NCBI GenBank assembly: GCA_937958985.1
Contig: CALGLV010000013.1
Coordinates: forward strand, 1 to 45,611
DNA length: 45,611 nucleotides
Source of the DNA: an uncultured Aquimarina sp.
GTDB taxonomy: Bacteria > Bacteroidota > Bacteroidia > Flavobacteriales > Flavobacteriaceae
Reading direction: 5' to 3'
Shown: positions 15,257-25,609 of the stretch, one piece after another
Numbering within the stretch: position 1 is the stretch's first letter
Layout: each line of letters opens with the position of its first letter
Translations under genes and position numbers: made by a program
Notes under the pieces: generated by a model
What the model was told of the DNA's origin: nothing
The model's input: only the letters and a program-made list of their open reading frames with translations
The model's database searches: none

Positions 15257-18200
15257 ATGAAAAAAATTATATTTATAATAATAGCCTTAGTAACTTTTCA
15301 GGCATATTCCCAGCAACCATTTGATTGTAATGATGGTAATTTTTATCAAGTAATTTCTGGCGCTTTAAAAGCTTACGACCCAATAACAGGTTCGTATTCA
15401 GAAGCACTACACACCTACTCTAGCTATAATGCTGGAGGCTACAACACTCAGGATCATTTTTTATATGCCATAAAAAGTAATGACAAGCATTTGTTAAGAA
15501 TCGGTATGGATACCATTGTTGATTTAGGTGCGGTAGCACCTTCGGGAACGGTGGTTTTTGGTGGCGGTTATGCTGCGGATGTTGATGCAGACGGCAACTT
15601 ATGGGTATATCAAAACAATACTAAAAACACCTTTCACAAAATAACTAATCTTAAAGATTTAGACGGCACCAACTCTCCTACTTTTGAAGTAGTTACTGTA
15701 GCAACAACTTCACCTAGCACTTGTGCCGATATTACATTTATAAACGGTTCCTTTTATGGTGGTAGCCGTGGTAAATTATACCAATGGAATCTTTCTTCGG
15801 GTACGCCTGTTTTCTCAAGTAAAGAGGTGTCAAACCTTCCTCGAGGTACTTTTGGCGCAGCTTATACCGATGCTAATAACAGGTTGTATTTATCGGATAA
15901 CAGCGGAGGTTTATATGTGGTAAACAATTACGAAACAGCTCCTGTAGCTTCTTTGTTAAATTTAACGGAAGTAACCAGCTCTAACGATGGTTTTAAGTGC
16001 GCCAACGGAATTTCGCCTATAGACAAAGATCAGGATGGTATTTTAGACACGGTAGATAGTGATACCGATGGTGATGGGATTCCTAATATTATAGAATCTA
16101 ATGGAATCAATCCTTACGGAGATGATGATGGAGACGACATGTATAATTATTTGGATAATGATGTAAGTGGCAGTGGAGATAATGTAGTACAAAGTGCCTT
16201 TGATAGTGATGGTGATGGGATTCCTAACTTTTTTGATAGCGATTCGGACAATGACGGAATCTATGATATTGTAGAATCTGGAAATGGTAATTTCGACACT
16301 AATAACAACGGTGTTTTTAACAACTTAGACACTAATTATGCCGATACCGATTTTGATGGTTTAGCCAATGTTTTTGATAGCGATACTGCTGGCGAACTAA
16401 TTTTAGTAGATACGGATAATGACGGTATTTATGATATGTATGATATTGATTCTGACAACGATGGTATTGTAGATATAATCGAAGGTCAAAATGCCACAAA
16501 TTACTTCCCTTTATCAAATATAGATGTTGATCGTGATGGTATGGATGATACTTTTGATATTGATTTTGGAGGGGTTGCAAACGGTACTATCAATACGGAT
16601 GGCGATTTTGCTTTTGATTATTTAGATTTAGATTCAGACAACAACGGTATTTCGGACACTACCGAAGCTTACGATAGTGACGGTGATGGTATTGCCGAAA
16701 CCTCAACCTCTGGAATAGATGCTGATAAAGATGGCTTAGATGATAGTTTTGACTTGATGAAAAGTAGTTTTGTTTCTGATAACGGAGGGCAAACTCCTAG
16801 CAGTTTTCCTATTCCATCTTTATGTAACAGGTATAACTATTTAGGTGAATTTACTGCCGAAGGAACGCCTCTTTATTTTGATGAAAGTGATGTGATTTCT
16901 CAAGAAACATTAGATAGAATTAACAATGCACTACCTGAGAGCTACCCTGTGCCCGACTTTAATCCTCATTACATTTCTTCGGGTTATGACACCGATATTA
17001 ATGTTAAAGAACAAGCCGATATTTGGGTAACTTTTGTAAGTGAAGGCGCGGGTTATAAAAACACTTTAGGTTTTTATACTTACGACACTCGAAACCCTAT
17101 TACAACAACTCCGAATCCTGAAGATATAACTATAATTTTTCCTAACATTTCTGCTAAAGGCAGCGGTGGAGAACTAGAGGCTGGTAACAAGGTAAACATC
17201 GGAAGCTTTCCTCCAAATACAGGCATAGGATGGGTGTTACTAGCTAACGCATGGGCCGATGGTTGTGTTGGCGCTGGTAATTGGTCGTTATTTTCAAATC
17301 CTATTTTCAACCCTGTACTACAGTATCATAACGTGTTACTTTCTGATATGGATAATGAAAGAATCATTCTTGGTTTTGAAGATATCAGAAGAGATTACGC
17401 CTCTTGCGATCAGGATTTTAACGATGCTTTATTTTATATTACAGCAAGTCCTTATAGTGCTATAAAAAATGAAAATTATGCTGCTATTGAAAGTGCTACC
17501 AATGTAACTTCTGCTAACGATGGAGGATTGGAAAGCAATGGCGACTTAGCCAAATTGATTGCTAAACGTAATTTTAATAGAGCTAAAGGAAATACATTTC
17601 ACAATAAAAAAGCAACGCAATTAAAGTTCATCTCAGGAGGTCGTTCTGGCAAAGGGTTAAATGCTTCTTCAAGCGCTTCAAATTCTTTAGATCAGTATTT
17701 TCCTAGTACAGGTATGTTTGGAACAGAAACCACCTTTATTTCTAGTCCTGATGATTTAATTGAAATTACGAATGCCGAGGAAGTATTTGCTATTGATTAT
17801 TACCAAAATGAAGCTCGTGTAGCTGCGGCTTTTGCTACCGCAACTAATGGAAGTATTTACGATCATTCAAAAATTATTTGTGACCGATTAAATGGGTCTA
17901 GTTTAGAAGATGTCCGTACACTTTCAATTAGAAATCACACCATAATTAATACTAAAATTAAAAGAGCCAATGGCGAGGTTGAGCAAGCACTGACTTTTTC
18001 GATAAAATTAGGAGAAGCTACTAACGAAATATTTAGCTTTTGGAATATCGATCAGTACCCAGAAGGCGATTACTTAAACTTCCAAATTTGGGGAGGTTCT
18101 GTGGCACAAGTAGCCAATATTGCGAATACTATTATCGACAAATTAAAAGTAGCTAAAACATTAATAAGCACTCCTGTTGCAGATCGAATTCCAACCGTAT

Positions 18201-19243
18201 TTGTACAAAAAGGCGCTTACAGAAATGGAAAGTTATTCTTAGATGTTATTAACAAAAATGAAGCAACAGCATTTAAGTATAGTAGTAATTTAAGAAGAAC
18301 GGAATTGAGTGACGAAGTGTCTTCTGTTGAAATTTTAAGTTTAACAGGAGATTATAAAGAAGTATTGATTATTGATACTGGATACTTATTTGATATTGGC
18401 TTTTCGGTTACTGGAATTGATTCTGAATGTTCCGACGCACTTTACTTAGCCGATGGCCCATGGGGAATAGATTATGATGCTGAATTAGTTACCGTGAATG
18501 CCTTTAAAATTAACGCTCAAGAGAACACAGCTATTAGCAATAATTATTTAGTAGAGCGTAGCATTGAGCTTAATGGCGAAGTAAAAGGAACTGTAAATGT
18601 TTTTAGAAATATTATGGCTGGAGAGTTGACTTATGACGCAAAAAATGCTGAGGGCATAGAGTTTACTCTGAATAGTGACATTGCAATAGAAGTGATTTTG
18701 GTGCCAAAAGAATTAGAAAACTGGAACAACCGATTACGCTTAAGCATTGAGCCATCTAACAAAAGTATAACCCATAAATTATCATTTAGTGATTTTGTAG
18801 ACGCTTCAGGACAAACACAAACTTTATCAGAAATTAGAAGTGTGGTATTCTCTATTCAAGGCAATTATATGGAATTCAAAACTTTCGAAGTAGCAATTTC
18901 AAATTTAATGATTCTTGAAAATTCAGAAAAAACCACCACTCCTGAAATCCAAGAAATTGTAACGGTTCCTACTTTATCAGAAATTGAAAATGCAACTAAG
19001 CTTAGTAATTACCCGAATCCATTTACAATGAATACAACACTTATAGTGCCTGAAACTACTAATGCTAAAATTAATATTCAAGTGATGGATATAACAGGTA
19101 AAACAGTACGATTAGAATCCTTATTCCCAATAGTAAATGGGCAGTATATTTTTGAAAGAAAAAACTTAAGTAATGGTTTATATAAATACCTAGTTACCAT
19201 GGAAAACGGGCGTTTATTTCCTGGTAGTTTTATATTGAAATAG
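15257..19243 (+). CDS. Giant T9SS-exported surface protein (propeller, TSP3 repeats, DUF4114)
   Basis: The 1328-residue protein has a Sec signal peptide (about 1-18, ending AYSQQ). Domains in order: a repeat region resembling a beta-propeller (about 20-250); acidic thrombospondin type-3-like calcium-binding repeats (about 256-515, many DxDxDGxxD units); a DUF4114-like domain (about 575-735, with WVLLANAW and the acidic [11 protein letters not shown] motif); a long beta-rich region; and a type IX secretion sorting domain (about 1250-1328, starting near YPNPF and ending in GSFILK). It should be exported by T9SS and attached at the cell surface. The Ca-binding repeats and position beside polysaccharide genes suggest an adhesin or matrix protein. 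A LytTR-type promoter lies directly upstream and a terminator follows. Confidence 0.85.
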   Translation: MKKIIFIIIALVTFQAYSQQPFDCNDGNFYQVISGALKAYDPITGSYSEALHTYSSYNAGGYNTQDHFLYAIKSNDKHLLRIGMDTIVDLGAVAPSGTVVFGGGYAADVDADGNLWVYQNNTKNTFHKITNLKDLDGTNSPTFEVVTVATTSPSTCADITFINGSFYGGSRGKLYQWNLSSGTPVFSSKEVSNLPRGTFGAAYTDANNRLYLSDNSGGLYVVNNYETAPVASLLNLTEVTSSNDGFKCANGISPIDKDQDGILDTVDSDTDGDGIPNIIESNGINPYGDDDGDDMYNYLDNDVSGSGDNVVQSAFDSDGDGIPNFFDSDSDNDGIYDIVESGNGNFDTNNNGVFNNLDTNYADTDFDGLANVFDSDTAGELILVDTDNDGIYDMYDIDSDNDGIVDIIEGQNATNYFPLSNIDVDRDGMDDTFDIDFGGVANGTINTDGDFAFDYLDLDSDNNGISDTTEAYDSDGDGIAETSTSGIDADKDGLDDSFDLMKSSFVSDNGGQTPSSFPIPSLCNRYNYLGEFTAEGTPLYFDESDVISQETLDRINNALPESYPVPDFNPHYISSGYDTDINVKEQADIWVTFVSEGAGYKNTLGFYTYDTRNPITTTPNPEDITIIFPNISAKGSGGELEAGNKVNIGSFPPNTGIGWVLLANAWADGCVGAGNWSLFSNPIFNPVLQYHNVLLSDMDNERIILGFEDIRRDYASCDQDFNDALFYITASPYSAIKNENYAAIESATNVTSANDGGLESNGDLAKLIAKRNFNRAKGNTFHNKKATQLKFISGGRSGKGLNASSSASNSLDQYFPSTGMFGTETTFISSPDDLIEITNAEEVFAIDYYQNEARVAAAFATATNGSIYDHSKIICDRLNGSSLEDVRTLSIRNHTIINTKIKRANGEVEQALTFSIKLGEATNEIFSFWNIDQYPEGDYLNFQIWGGSVAQVANIANTIIDKLKVAKTLISTPVADRIPTVFVQKGAYRNGKLFLDVINKNEATAFKYSSNLRRTELSDEVSSVEILSLTGDYKEVLIIDTGYLFDIGFSVTGIDSECSDALYLADGPWGIDYDAELVTVNAFKINAQENTAISNNYLVERSIELNGEVKGTVNVFRNIMAGELTYDAKNAEGIEFTLNSDIAIEVILVPKELENWNNRLRLSIEPSNKSITHKLSFSDFVDASGQTQTLSEIRSVVFSIQGNYMEFKTFEVAISNLMILENSEKTTTPEIQEIVTVPTLSEIENATKLSNYPNPFTMNTTLIVPETTNAKINIQVMDITGKTVRLESLFPIVNGQYIFERKNLSNGLYKYLVTMENGRLFPGSFILK

Positions 19244-19270
19244 TAGTTTTAGTTGATTATTTTGATTAGT

Positions 19271-19306
19271 AAAAAGGGTGAAGCAGTATATGTTTTGCCC
19301 TTTTTT
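19271..19306 (+). terminator. Terminator after surface-protein gene
   Basis: AAAAAGGG and CCCTTTTTT form a stem around a 19-nt loop, ending in a T-run. It lies between the convergent surface-protein and TPR-barrel genes and could serve both. Confidence 0.65.
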
Positions 19307-19337
19307 AGTTTTCAGAAGTATTTCAACTATAAAAATA

Positions 19338-21416
19338 TTAATTATTAATGCCTTTCAATGCCTCAATCTTCTTATTAAAAATAGGCCGTCTTAAAAAATA
19401 CCATTTAAGCATTAATCCAAATTCCGTAAATTGAAATCCTGCTGCGGTGGCTGAGGCGATATTACTATGTTTAGCATAGGTTTTTGCTGAAAAACGATCT
19501 GAGAATTTATAGCCTAGTTTCCCTTCGAGCCTAAAAGCTTCGGATGCTGGGTCATCTTCTATAAACTGATAACCCGCAGCTGCATTTGCTGCATAAAACC
19601 AATTGCCCGATTGATTACTAATTAAGTCAATAAACAACTCAACTACATGAAATTTTTCGGGACTAAAATAAATAGTAGGCACTTGATTTTTAAAACTAAG
19701 CGTTTGGTAATTAATTCCTGTTTTTACTACTGGCCTATGGAAAATATTGTAATACAAAGAGGCAAACAATAAGTTGCGTGTATTGTCATCGGTTTGATTG
19801 GTAAATATGTACTGTGCATATAGCCCTAAATTGAAATTTGTGCTTAAATTATAAGTCAAAAAATAATTGTTCATTATAATTTCTCGATCAATTAAATCTG
19901 CATTAAAATTTTGCAATTGCCTTTGGTAACCTAGCTCTAAATTTTGGAGTCTATAAGGTTTCATTTTTAACTTTACTTCACCAATTAATGAGGTGAAGCT
20001 TCTTGTTATAGCATCAGAAATTGTAGCCCCTAAGCTTGAAGCTAACAACAGTTTTCCTGTAAATTTATAGGAAAATCCTAAAGAGAATTCATCCGTTGTT
20101 GCTTTTACTTTTGATACCGTATTTTCGGTATTACGGTGACTATAATTAGCGCTTACTATTGCTTTTGTAGAAAGTGGAATTTGTGCAGATAGTTCTCCAC
20201 TAAGACTCTCATTGTTTCCGTTATCGAAAGTGAATACTGTTTTTTGTTGTACCCATGGTGTGTGGGATTTTTTTAAAGTTTTAAGTAATTTCTCAGCATC
20301 GGGTTGTTGATCAAAATAACTTAGCGTGTTAAAGGTATACTCATAACTTTTTATATCGTTTCCTGTAGCTCTATATGCATTTGCAATTCCTAAATTTCCA
20401 TCGAACGATTGAGGTTGTTTTTTTAAAATGGATTTATAATTAGTGGTACTCTTTTCAAAGTTACTCGTAAACATTCCATGGGTCGCTTCTAAACTTTCTA
20501 CCCTTGTATTTTCAGGGTATAATAACTTTATTTTCTTAATTTCTGCTGCAGCAATTTTATATTTTCTATTCCATAACAAAGCTTGAATATACCGCTCTTG
20601 AGTTGCTAAATAAAGTTCTTTTTCATTCGTATGATTTTCAACTTTATTTTTAGCTTTGCCACTAATTTTTAAGGCTTCTTTATTTTTAAATTTTTTATGA
20701 GCTACTAACGCTAAACCGTTAAGGGAAATGATGCTATCCGTTGGCGAAATGGCCATCGAACTATATACTTTTTCTGCATTGCCCAAATCGTTTGTAATTA
20801 AATAAATATTGGCTTTGTTTAATTTTGAATCTTTATCGTTGGGATTCTCTTTTAAGTTATCATCTAACAATAATAATGCTTTGTCATATTCTTTATTTTG
20901 CGCTAACTGATTAGCGTAGCCTAAACGAATATATTTCCTAGAGTTTAGTGCATTTTTGTTTCCTTTTTGCAACTCCAAAGCGGCATTTACATTATCTAAT
21001 GCCGATGGATATTTTTTTAAATTTGAAAGTGTATTTGCATATCCCAAAACTGCTGGAAAACTTAATGCATCTTCTGTTACTAAATTCTCATAAAAACTTT
21101 CAGCCACTTTAAATTGCTTATCCCATAATAAGGCTTCCGCATAATTCAATTTTATTTCAAAATCTGTAGGATATTGTTTTTTTAAAGCTGTAAAAATAGT
21201 AACCGCTTGCTCGGAATCTCCAAGCAAACCCACTGCACGACCGTAGCAAAGTTTAGCTGTTTTATTTTTTGGATAGCCTTTCAAGACTTTCTTGAAAAAA
21301 GAGACTGCTTTTTGATATTTACCGGTTTCTAAATACGTAAATCCTTCTTGCATTTGTTGTGCAAAAAACAACGTATTAGAAAATAAAAAGAGTACTACAA
21401 GTATTTTTTTTAGCAT
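19338..21416 (-). CDS. TPR plus outer-membrane beta-barrel protein (YaiO/PgaA-like layout)
   Basis: I place the start at the ATG of MLKKILVVLF, which begins a clear signal peptide (cleavage after FFA or so); an upstream in-frame extension of 30 residues would hide it. The 692-residue product has many tandem TPR-like helical repeats (about 25-400, with patterns such as GYPKNKTAKLCYGRAVGLLG) and a C-terminal outer-membrane beta-barrel (about 410-692) of alternating aromatic/polar strands. TPR followed by barrel is the layout of exopolysaccharide export porins such as PgaA and PelB, and of YaiO-type barrels. With a flippase gene divergently adjacent, a role in secreting a polysaccharide through the outer membrane is the best inference. 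Sequence homology to PgaA or PelB is not claimed. Confidence 0.75.
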   Translation of the reverse strand: MLKKILVVLFLFSNTLFFAQQMQEGFTYLETGKYQKAVSFFKKVLKGYPKNKTAKLCYGRAVGLLGDSEQAVTIFTALKKQYPTDFEIKLNYAEALLWDKQFKVAESFYENLVTEDALSFPAVLGYANTLSNLKKYPSALDNVNAALELQKGNKNALNSRKYIRLGYANQLAQNKEYDKALLLLDDNLKENPNDKDSKLNKANIYLITNDLGNAEKVYSSMAISPTDSIISLNGLALVAHKKFKNKEALKISGKAKNKVENHTNEKELYLATQERYIQALLWNRKYKIAAAEIKKIKLLYPENTRVESLEATHGMFTSNFEKSTTNYKSILKKQPQSFDGNLGIANAYRATGNDIKSYEYTFNTLSYFDQQPDAEKLLKTLKKSHTPWVQQKTVFTFDNGNNESLSGELSAQIPLSTKAIVSANYSHRNTENTVSKVKATTDEFSLGFSYKFTGKLLLASSLGATISDAITRSFTSLIGEVKLKMKPYRLQNLELGYQRQLQNFNADLIDREIIMNNYFLTYNLSTNFNLGLYAQYIFTNQTDDNTRNLLFASLYYNIFHRPVVKTGINYQTLSFKNQVPTIYFSPEKFHVVELFIDLISNQSGNWFYAANAAAGYQFIEDDPASEAFRLEGKLGYKFSDRFSAKTYAKHSNIASATAAGFQFTEFGLMLKWYFLRRPIFNKKIEALKGINN

Positions 21417-21515
21417 ATAATTACTATCATTTTTTTGTTCCACTAAGTTAATCATATCTTTTGTAGATTGACTTAATTCCCTTACTTTAAATGAATTAAA
21501 CACCACTAAACGCCT

Positions 21516-22769
21516 ATGCCAATATCTTTACCCAAAAAAATATCTTCCGAACATTGGTTTATGCTAAGTGCATTGGTCGTAAATGCGGGGAACTACGCTT
21601 ACAATTTAATACTAGGCCGAATTTTAGGCCCTAGACAATTTGCCGATGCAGCTATTTTAATAACACTTTTGCTGGTATTGTCTTTCGTAGCGATGACTTT
21701 TCAATTAGCTACCGCTAAATTTTCTGTATTGTTTGAAGCTGAAATACTCTCTGGATTTGTGAGTAGTATTTACAAGTACGCATCGTTAATTGGTATTCTG
21801 CTGGGTGCAGGAATTGTAGTAACTGCTACTCAATTTCAGTCTGTTTTCAACACCGAATCGCACACCATGTTTGTGCTGTTTGGCATTGGCGTACCACTTT
21901 ATTTTATAATGAGTGTAAACAGAGGGGTTTTACAAGGGAAAAATCGTTTTGGAAAATTGGCCTTTACTTACCAAACGGAAATGTTAAGTAGACTTATAAT
22001 TACCGTTAGTTTGTTACTCCTATTCAACCAAAATTCATCTGTACTGGTGGCTTTGGGTATATTAGTTTCTTTAATTTTTGGATTGTTCCCTTTTGCTAAG
22101 GAAACCATTAATTTTAAAAAGGTTACTGCCTTTTCACAAGAACATAGCAGTCACATCAAAAAATTCTTTTGGCTTACGGCGTTTTACGAGCTCAGTCAAA
22201 TCGTTATCAACAACAGCGACATTCTTTTGGTAAAACATTATTTTGAAGCCTACGAAGCAGGCCTATATGCTTCTTTGGCATTAATAGGCAGAGTGGTTTA
22301 CTTTGTTGCTTGGATGTTTGTAATGATTTTATTACCAAAGGTCGTACTACTTCATAAAGAAGGAAAACCAACTCTTCCTGTACTTTCAAAATATGTACTT
22401 TATATCGGAATACTTGCTTTCTGCATTGTTTTAGCTTGTTACTTATTTCCAACTACAGTGGTACAATTGCTTTTTGGAAGCGCCTATGTAAGCGTAGCTC
22501 ACTTACTTTGGAAGTATGCTATAGCAACCTCACTCTTTGCTATATCTAATATTTTTGCTTATTATTTTTTGTCTTTAGATGTCTATATTCCTGTAACACT
22601 ATCCGCCGTATTAGGCGTAGCGCAAGTGGCACTTATCGTTTTTTTTCACGATAGTTTACTGCAAGTCGTAATGGTACAGGTATATGCTATGGCGGTATTG
22701 CTAATGGTACAGTTAATTTACTTTTTTTGCTTTTCAAATACCTCCAATACAAGTATATATAAAACTTAA
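21516..22769 (+). CDS. Polysaccharide flippase (Wzx/PST, MATE-like superfamily)
   Basis: A 417-residue integral membrane protein with about 12 transmembrane helices spread over its full length and short loops. The opening (LSALVVNAGNYAYNLILGRILGPRQFADAAI) has the typical pattern of the polysaccharide transporter family, including the GRxLGP motif. Such proteins flip lipid-linked oligosaccharides, or assist export of polymers (PelG), across the inner membrane. It is divergent from the TPR-barrel gene with 99 nt between, and followed after 95 nt by a glycosyltransferase that has its own LytTR-type promoter. No such site is seen for the flippase gene. Confidence 0.85.
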   Translation: MPISLPKKISSEHWFMLSALVVNAGNYAYNLILGRILGPRQFADAAILITLLLVLSFVAMTFQLATAKFSVLFEAEILSGFVSSIYKYASLIGILLGAGIVVTATQFQSVFNTESHTMFVLFGIGVPLYFIMSVNRGVLQGKNRFGKLAFTYQTEMLSRLIITVSLLLLFNQNSSVLVALGILVSLIFGLFPFAKETINFKKVTAFSQEHSSHIKKFFWLTAFYELSQIVINNSDILLVKHYFEAYEAGLYASLALIGRVVYFVAWMFVMILLPKVVLLHKEGKPTLPVLSKYVLYIGILAFCIVLACYLFPTTVVQLLFGSAYVSVAHLLWKYAIATSLFAISNIFAYYFLSLDVYIPVTLSAVLGVAQVALIVFFHDSLLQVVMVQVYAMAVLLMVQLIYFFCFSNTSNTSIYKT

Positions 22770-22773
22770 TACT

Positions 22774-22841
22774 ACTCGCCTACATCAAATAGCCATTCAC
22801 CGAAATACCCAAAATAATTAGTGTGAACAAAAATACATTTA
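22774..22841 (+). promoter_or_regulatory. LytTR-type promoter C: 21-bp direct repeat plus -7 box
   Basis: Half-sites ACTCGCCTACA (22774) and ATTCACCGAAA (22795) start exactly 21 bp apart. TACATTTA at 22834-22841 matches TAnnTTTG at all but the last base and begins 39 bp after the second half-site. It lies in the spacer between the flippase and glycosyltransferase genes and begins only 5 nt after the flippase stop codon. Confidence 0.7.
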
Positions 22842-22864
22842 CCCCATAACCTAAACTACCGCCC

Positions 22865-24043
22865 ATGAAACTTGCCATAATAACCGCCTACCCGCCAAGC
22901 AAAGTAACTTTAAATGAGTATGCTTATTATTTGGTTAAACATTTTAGACAGCATCAAAAAGTTAGTGAATTGGTCCTATTAACCGATGTACAACCAAATA
23001 CTGCTGACATTAATTTTGAAGAAGAAGGTTGCAAAATTACCGTAAAACACTGTTGGGATTTTAATAGCTACACCAACTTATTTTCAGTAATGAAAGTGGT
23101 GAATACTGTAAAACCAAATGCCGTATTACTCAACCTACAATTTATGAAGTTTGGTGATAAAAAATTAGCTGCAGCACTTGGGTTGTTATTGCCATGGGCT
23201 TGTAAGTTAAAAGGTATTCCAACCATAACATTACTTCATAATATTTTAGAACAAGTAGACTTAAAAAGCGCTGGCTTTACCACCAATAAATTAATGCAAA
23301 AAGCCTATAATTTTATTGGCGTCACATTAACCCGTTTTATATTAAAATCCGATACCGTAGCAGTAACGATTAGTAAATACGTTGAAATTTTAAACAAAAA
23401 ATACAAAGCAAAAAATGTAAAGCTAATACCTCACGGAACTTTTGAAATTCCGAAAGCGCCTAACTATAATTTACCCGAAGGTCCTTTAAAAATTATGACT
23501 TTCGGAAAGTTTGGAACGTATAAAAAAGTAGAAATTTTAATTGAAGCTGTAGAAAAAATTAGAGCAACTACCAATAGAGATATTGAAATAGTTATTGCTG
23601 GCACCGACAACCCTAATGTCCCTGGATATTTAGCCGAAGTTGCTAAAAAATACATACATGTGCCGCGACTAATTTTTACGGGGTATGTAGCAGAAGAGGA
23701 TGTTGCTGGTTTGTTTGAAGAAAGCGCTGTGGTCGTATTTCCATATACCTCAACTACAGGAAGCTCTGGAGTACTACACCAAGCAGGCAGCTACGGTAAA
23801 GCTGTTGTGATGCCTAACCTAGGAGACTTAAGTGTTTTGGTTAAAGAAGAAGGCTACCGAGGGGAATTCTTTGCTCCTGAAAGTGCCGATAGTTTAGCCA
23901 ATGCTATAAAAAATATTATACTAAAACCCACACATAGAATTGCTTTAGGACATGCAAATTACAAAGCAGCAACTGCATTACCTATGTCAAAAATTATAGC
24001 TATGTATATTGACGAATTCAACTCAATTTCTGGTAAAAAATAA
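22865..24043 (+). CDS. Family-1/4 (GT-B) glycosyltransferase
   Basis: A 392-residue cytoplasmic GT-B enzyme. The N-terminal half begins MKLAIITAYPPSKVTLNEYAYYLVKHF, the usual acceptor-binding Rossmann start. The C-terminal half has PHGTFEIP, the LKIMTFGKFGTYKKVEILIEAVEKI donor-domain block, FTGYVAEEDVAGLFEESAVVVFPY and the SSGVLHQAGSYGKAVV nucleotide-sugar loop. It transfers a sugar from a nucleotide donor; sugar and linkage cannot be read from sequence. It is positioned like PelF in Pel-type loci (next to a PelG-like flippase). It is a single-gene transcript: its own LytTR-type promoter lies upstream and the next gene is convergent, 18 nt away. Confidence 0.88.
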   Translation: MKLAIITAYPPSKVTLNEYAYYLVKHFRQHQKVSELVLLTDVQPNTADINFEEEGCKITVKHCWDFNSYTNLFSVMKVVNTVKPNAVLLNLQFMKFGDKKLAAALGLLLPWACKLKGIPTITLLHNILEQVDLKSAGFTTNKLMQKAYNFIGVTLTRFILKSDTVAVTISKYVEILNKKYKAKNVKLIPHGTFEIPKAPNYNLPEGPLKIMTFGKFGTYKKVEILIEAVEKIRATTNRDIEIVIAGTDNPNVPGYLAEVAKKYIHVPRLIFTGYVAEEDVAGLFEESAVVVFPYTSTTGSSGVLHQAGSYGKAVVMPNLGDLSVLVKEEGYRGEFFAPESADSLANAIKNIILKPTHRIALGHANYKAATALPMSKIIAMYIDEFNSISGKK

Positions 24044-24061
24044 ATACCAAAAACAATTTTA

Positions 24062-25609
24062 TTACTCCCCCTTGAGAACCTCAAAAGCCTTTTTGGGGTT
24101 CCCTCCATTATCAATAAAACCAAAGTGCTTTTGTTGGTGTTTCCGCCAAGGTAATTTACCTACAACTGAGGAAGGCACCTGTGTAAAATCATACAATGTC
24201 CACGGAAGGTAATGAATGTTATTTTTATTTAAAATTTCTTGAAAATCGGTATAATACTTTGCTTGTTTTTTTTCATTCGCTCCTAGTGGATCCCAAAGCC
24301 CTTTACTGGAAGACAAACCATATTCTTGCAACACTAAAGGCTTCTTAATTCTTGAGGTTAAGTTTGAATATTTACCTTCAAATTCGCTTAAATCTTCATA
24401 GTAATGAAAGGAAACAAAATCCACCTTATCTTTTAATAAATCGGCACTATCAGTATTTGACCAACCGATGGTTATTAAGTGATTTGGATCGTATTTTTTG
24501 ATTTGTGTAATCGTTTCTTTTAGCCACGCCAAAACAGTGGTTTTGTTTCGTGTTTGAAAATCTAAATTAGGCTCATTTTTAGCATCCCAAGCAAGTATTG
24601 CTGTATGATCTTTTAAGACAGAAACTACCTGCTCTACATGCCGATGTGTAAGTGTCCAATCTAAAACTTCGTAGTTTCCATAAAAATCAAAAAGGGTTAC
24701 AATTGCTTTTAAATTATGTGTTTTTGCCAAGTCTAAAACCTGCTTTAATTTGTTTAATTTTTCTGGGATTACCTCCGCTTTCCCAAAATCTTTATAACCC
24801 ACGAATATTCGAATCGTATTTAAGTTTAGTTTTTTTATAATTTCGAAATCTTTGGCTATTGTTTTTATATCAAATTTTTCTCCAAACATATCCCAAGGAG
24901 TGTTTTGCGGGTAGTAATTAATTCCTTTAACTTGATAAAGCGTATCACCTACATAAATATTATTTTCTTTGACCGTACATAACGGAATAGTTGTTTCTTT
25001 TTCTACTAAATTCGAGCTGGGTTGCTTTACCAAATGACGTGTTTTCCAAAATCCATCCTCTAACAATAATACTACTTTATAATTCGCTTCAACTTCTGTT
25101 TCTAAAACTAGTTTATCATCTTTAAACACACGTTGATATTGCTTGCTATCCCTGTCTGTTAAGACTGCCAACTGTCCATCTAAACTGTAAAAATCTAACG
25201 ATAAATTATGGTGAATACTTGTGGCTTCTATTTGTATGTTTTTTTCTTTCTGATCTTGTAAATGATTCAAAATATTAAGTCGTGCACTTTGGGTATAAAA
25301 ATCATTAATGCCAAAAGAATTATTGGTTTTATAAGCTACATTTTTCACGTACAAGGATTGTAAGTAATTAGACTCAATTTCTGACAGAGTTTGCTCCTCT
25401 ATTGGCCTGCCTGGGTTGTTGGTGTTTTCCCAAATAACTTTAGGTAAATACACTCTCGCATCGGGCAAAGTCACATGCAATATGGAAGAGCGATCTGCTC
25501 CTGTATTCAAGTATGAAAATAATTGCCCGATACCGAATAGAATCAGAACATTTGCTCCTATAAAAATACTGAGCAATACAACGCGGTAAGTGTTTTTGTA
25601 AGAACTCAT
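24062..25609 (-). CDS. Membrane-anchored GH5-like glycoside hydrolase
   Basis: The 515-residue protein has a single N-terminal transmembrane anchor (about 9-33), an NTF2-like domain (about 70-198) and a TIM-barrel hydrolase domain (about 205-515). Catalytic residues of a clan-A (GH5-type) enzyme are visible: acid/base E346 in AWDAKNEPN and nucleophile E429 in LVLQEYGLSS, with HYY in between. It would face the periplasm and cut a polysaccharide, possibly the polymer made by this locus, as hydrolases in EPS loci commonly do. The start overlaps the stop of the preceding gene by 4 nt, so it is the last gene of a three-gene operon. Substrate is unknown. Confidence 0.85.
   Translation of the reverse strand: MSSYKNTYRVVLLSIFIGANVLILFGIGQLFSYLNTGADRSSILHVTLPDARVYLPKVIWENTNNPGRPIEEQTLSEIESNYLQSLYVKNVAYKTNNSFGINDFYTQSARLNILNHLQDQKEKNIQIEATSIHHNLSLDFYSLDGQLAVLTDRDSKQYQRVFKDDKLVLETEVEANYKVVLLLEDGFWKTRHLVKQPSSNLVEKETTIPLCTVKENNIYVGDTLYQVKGINYYPQNTPWDMFGEKFDIKTIAKDFEIIKKLNLNTIRIFVGYKDFGKAEVIPEKLNKLKQVLDLAKTHNLKAIVTLFDFYGNYEVLDWTLTHRHVEQVVSVLKDHTAILAWDAKNEPNLDFQTRNKTTVLAWLKETITQIKKYDPNHLITIGWSNTDSADLLKDKVDFVSFHYYEDLSEFEGKYSNLTSRIKKPLVLQEYGLSSSKGLWDPLGANEKKQAKYYTDFQEILNKNNIHYLPWTLYDFTQVPSSVVGKLPWRKHQQKHFGFIDNGGNPKKAFEVLKGE

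Noticed and set aside
16018..16770. DNA-level repeats rich in GATGGTGAT as a CRISPR or satellite array
   Set aside because: They encode the Asp-rich TSP3-type repeats in frame and have no constant spacer pattern.
21417..21506. 30-residue N-terminal extension of the TPR-barrel protein
   Set aside because: It would place a clear signal peptide in the middle of the protein; the ATG at 21416 gives a normal exported protein.
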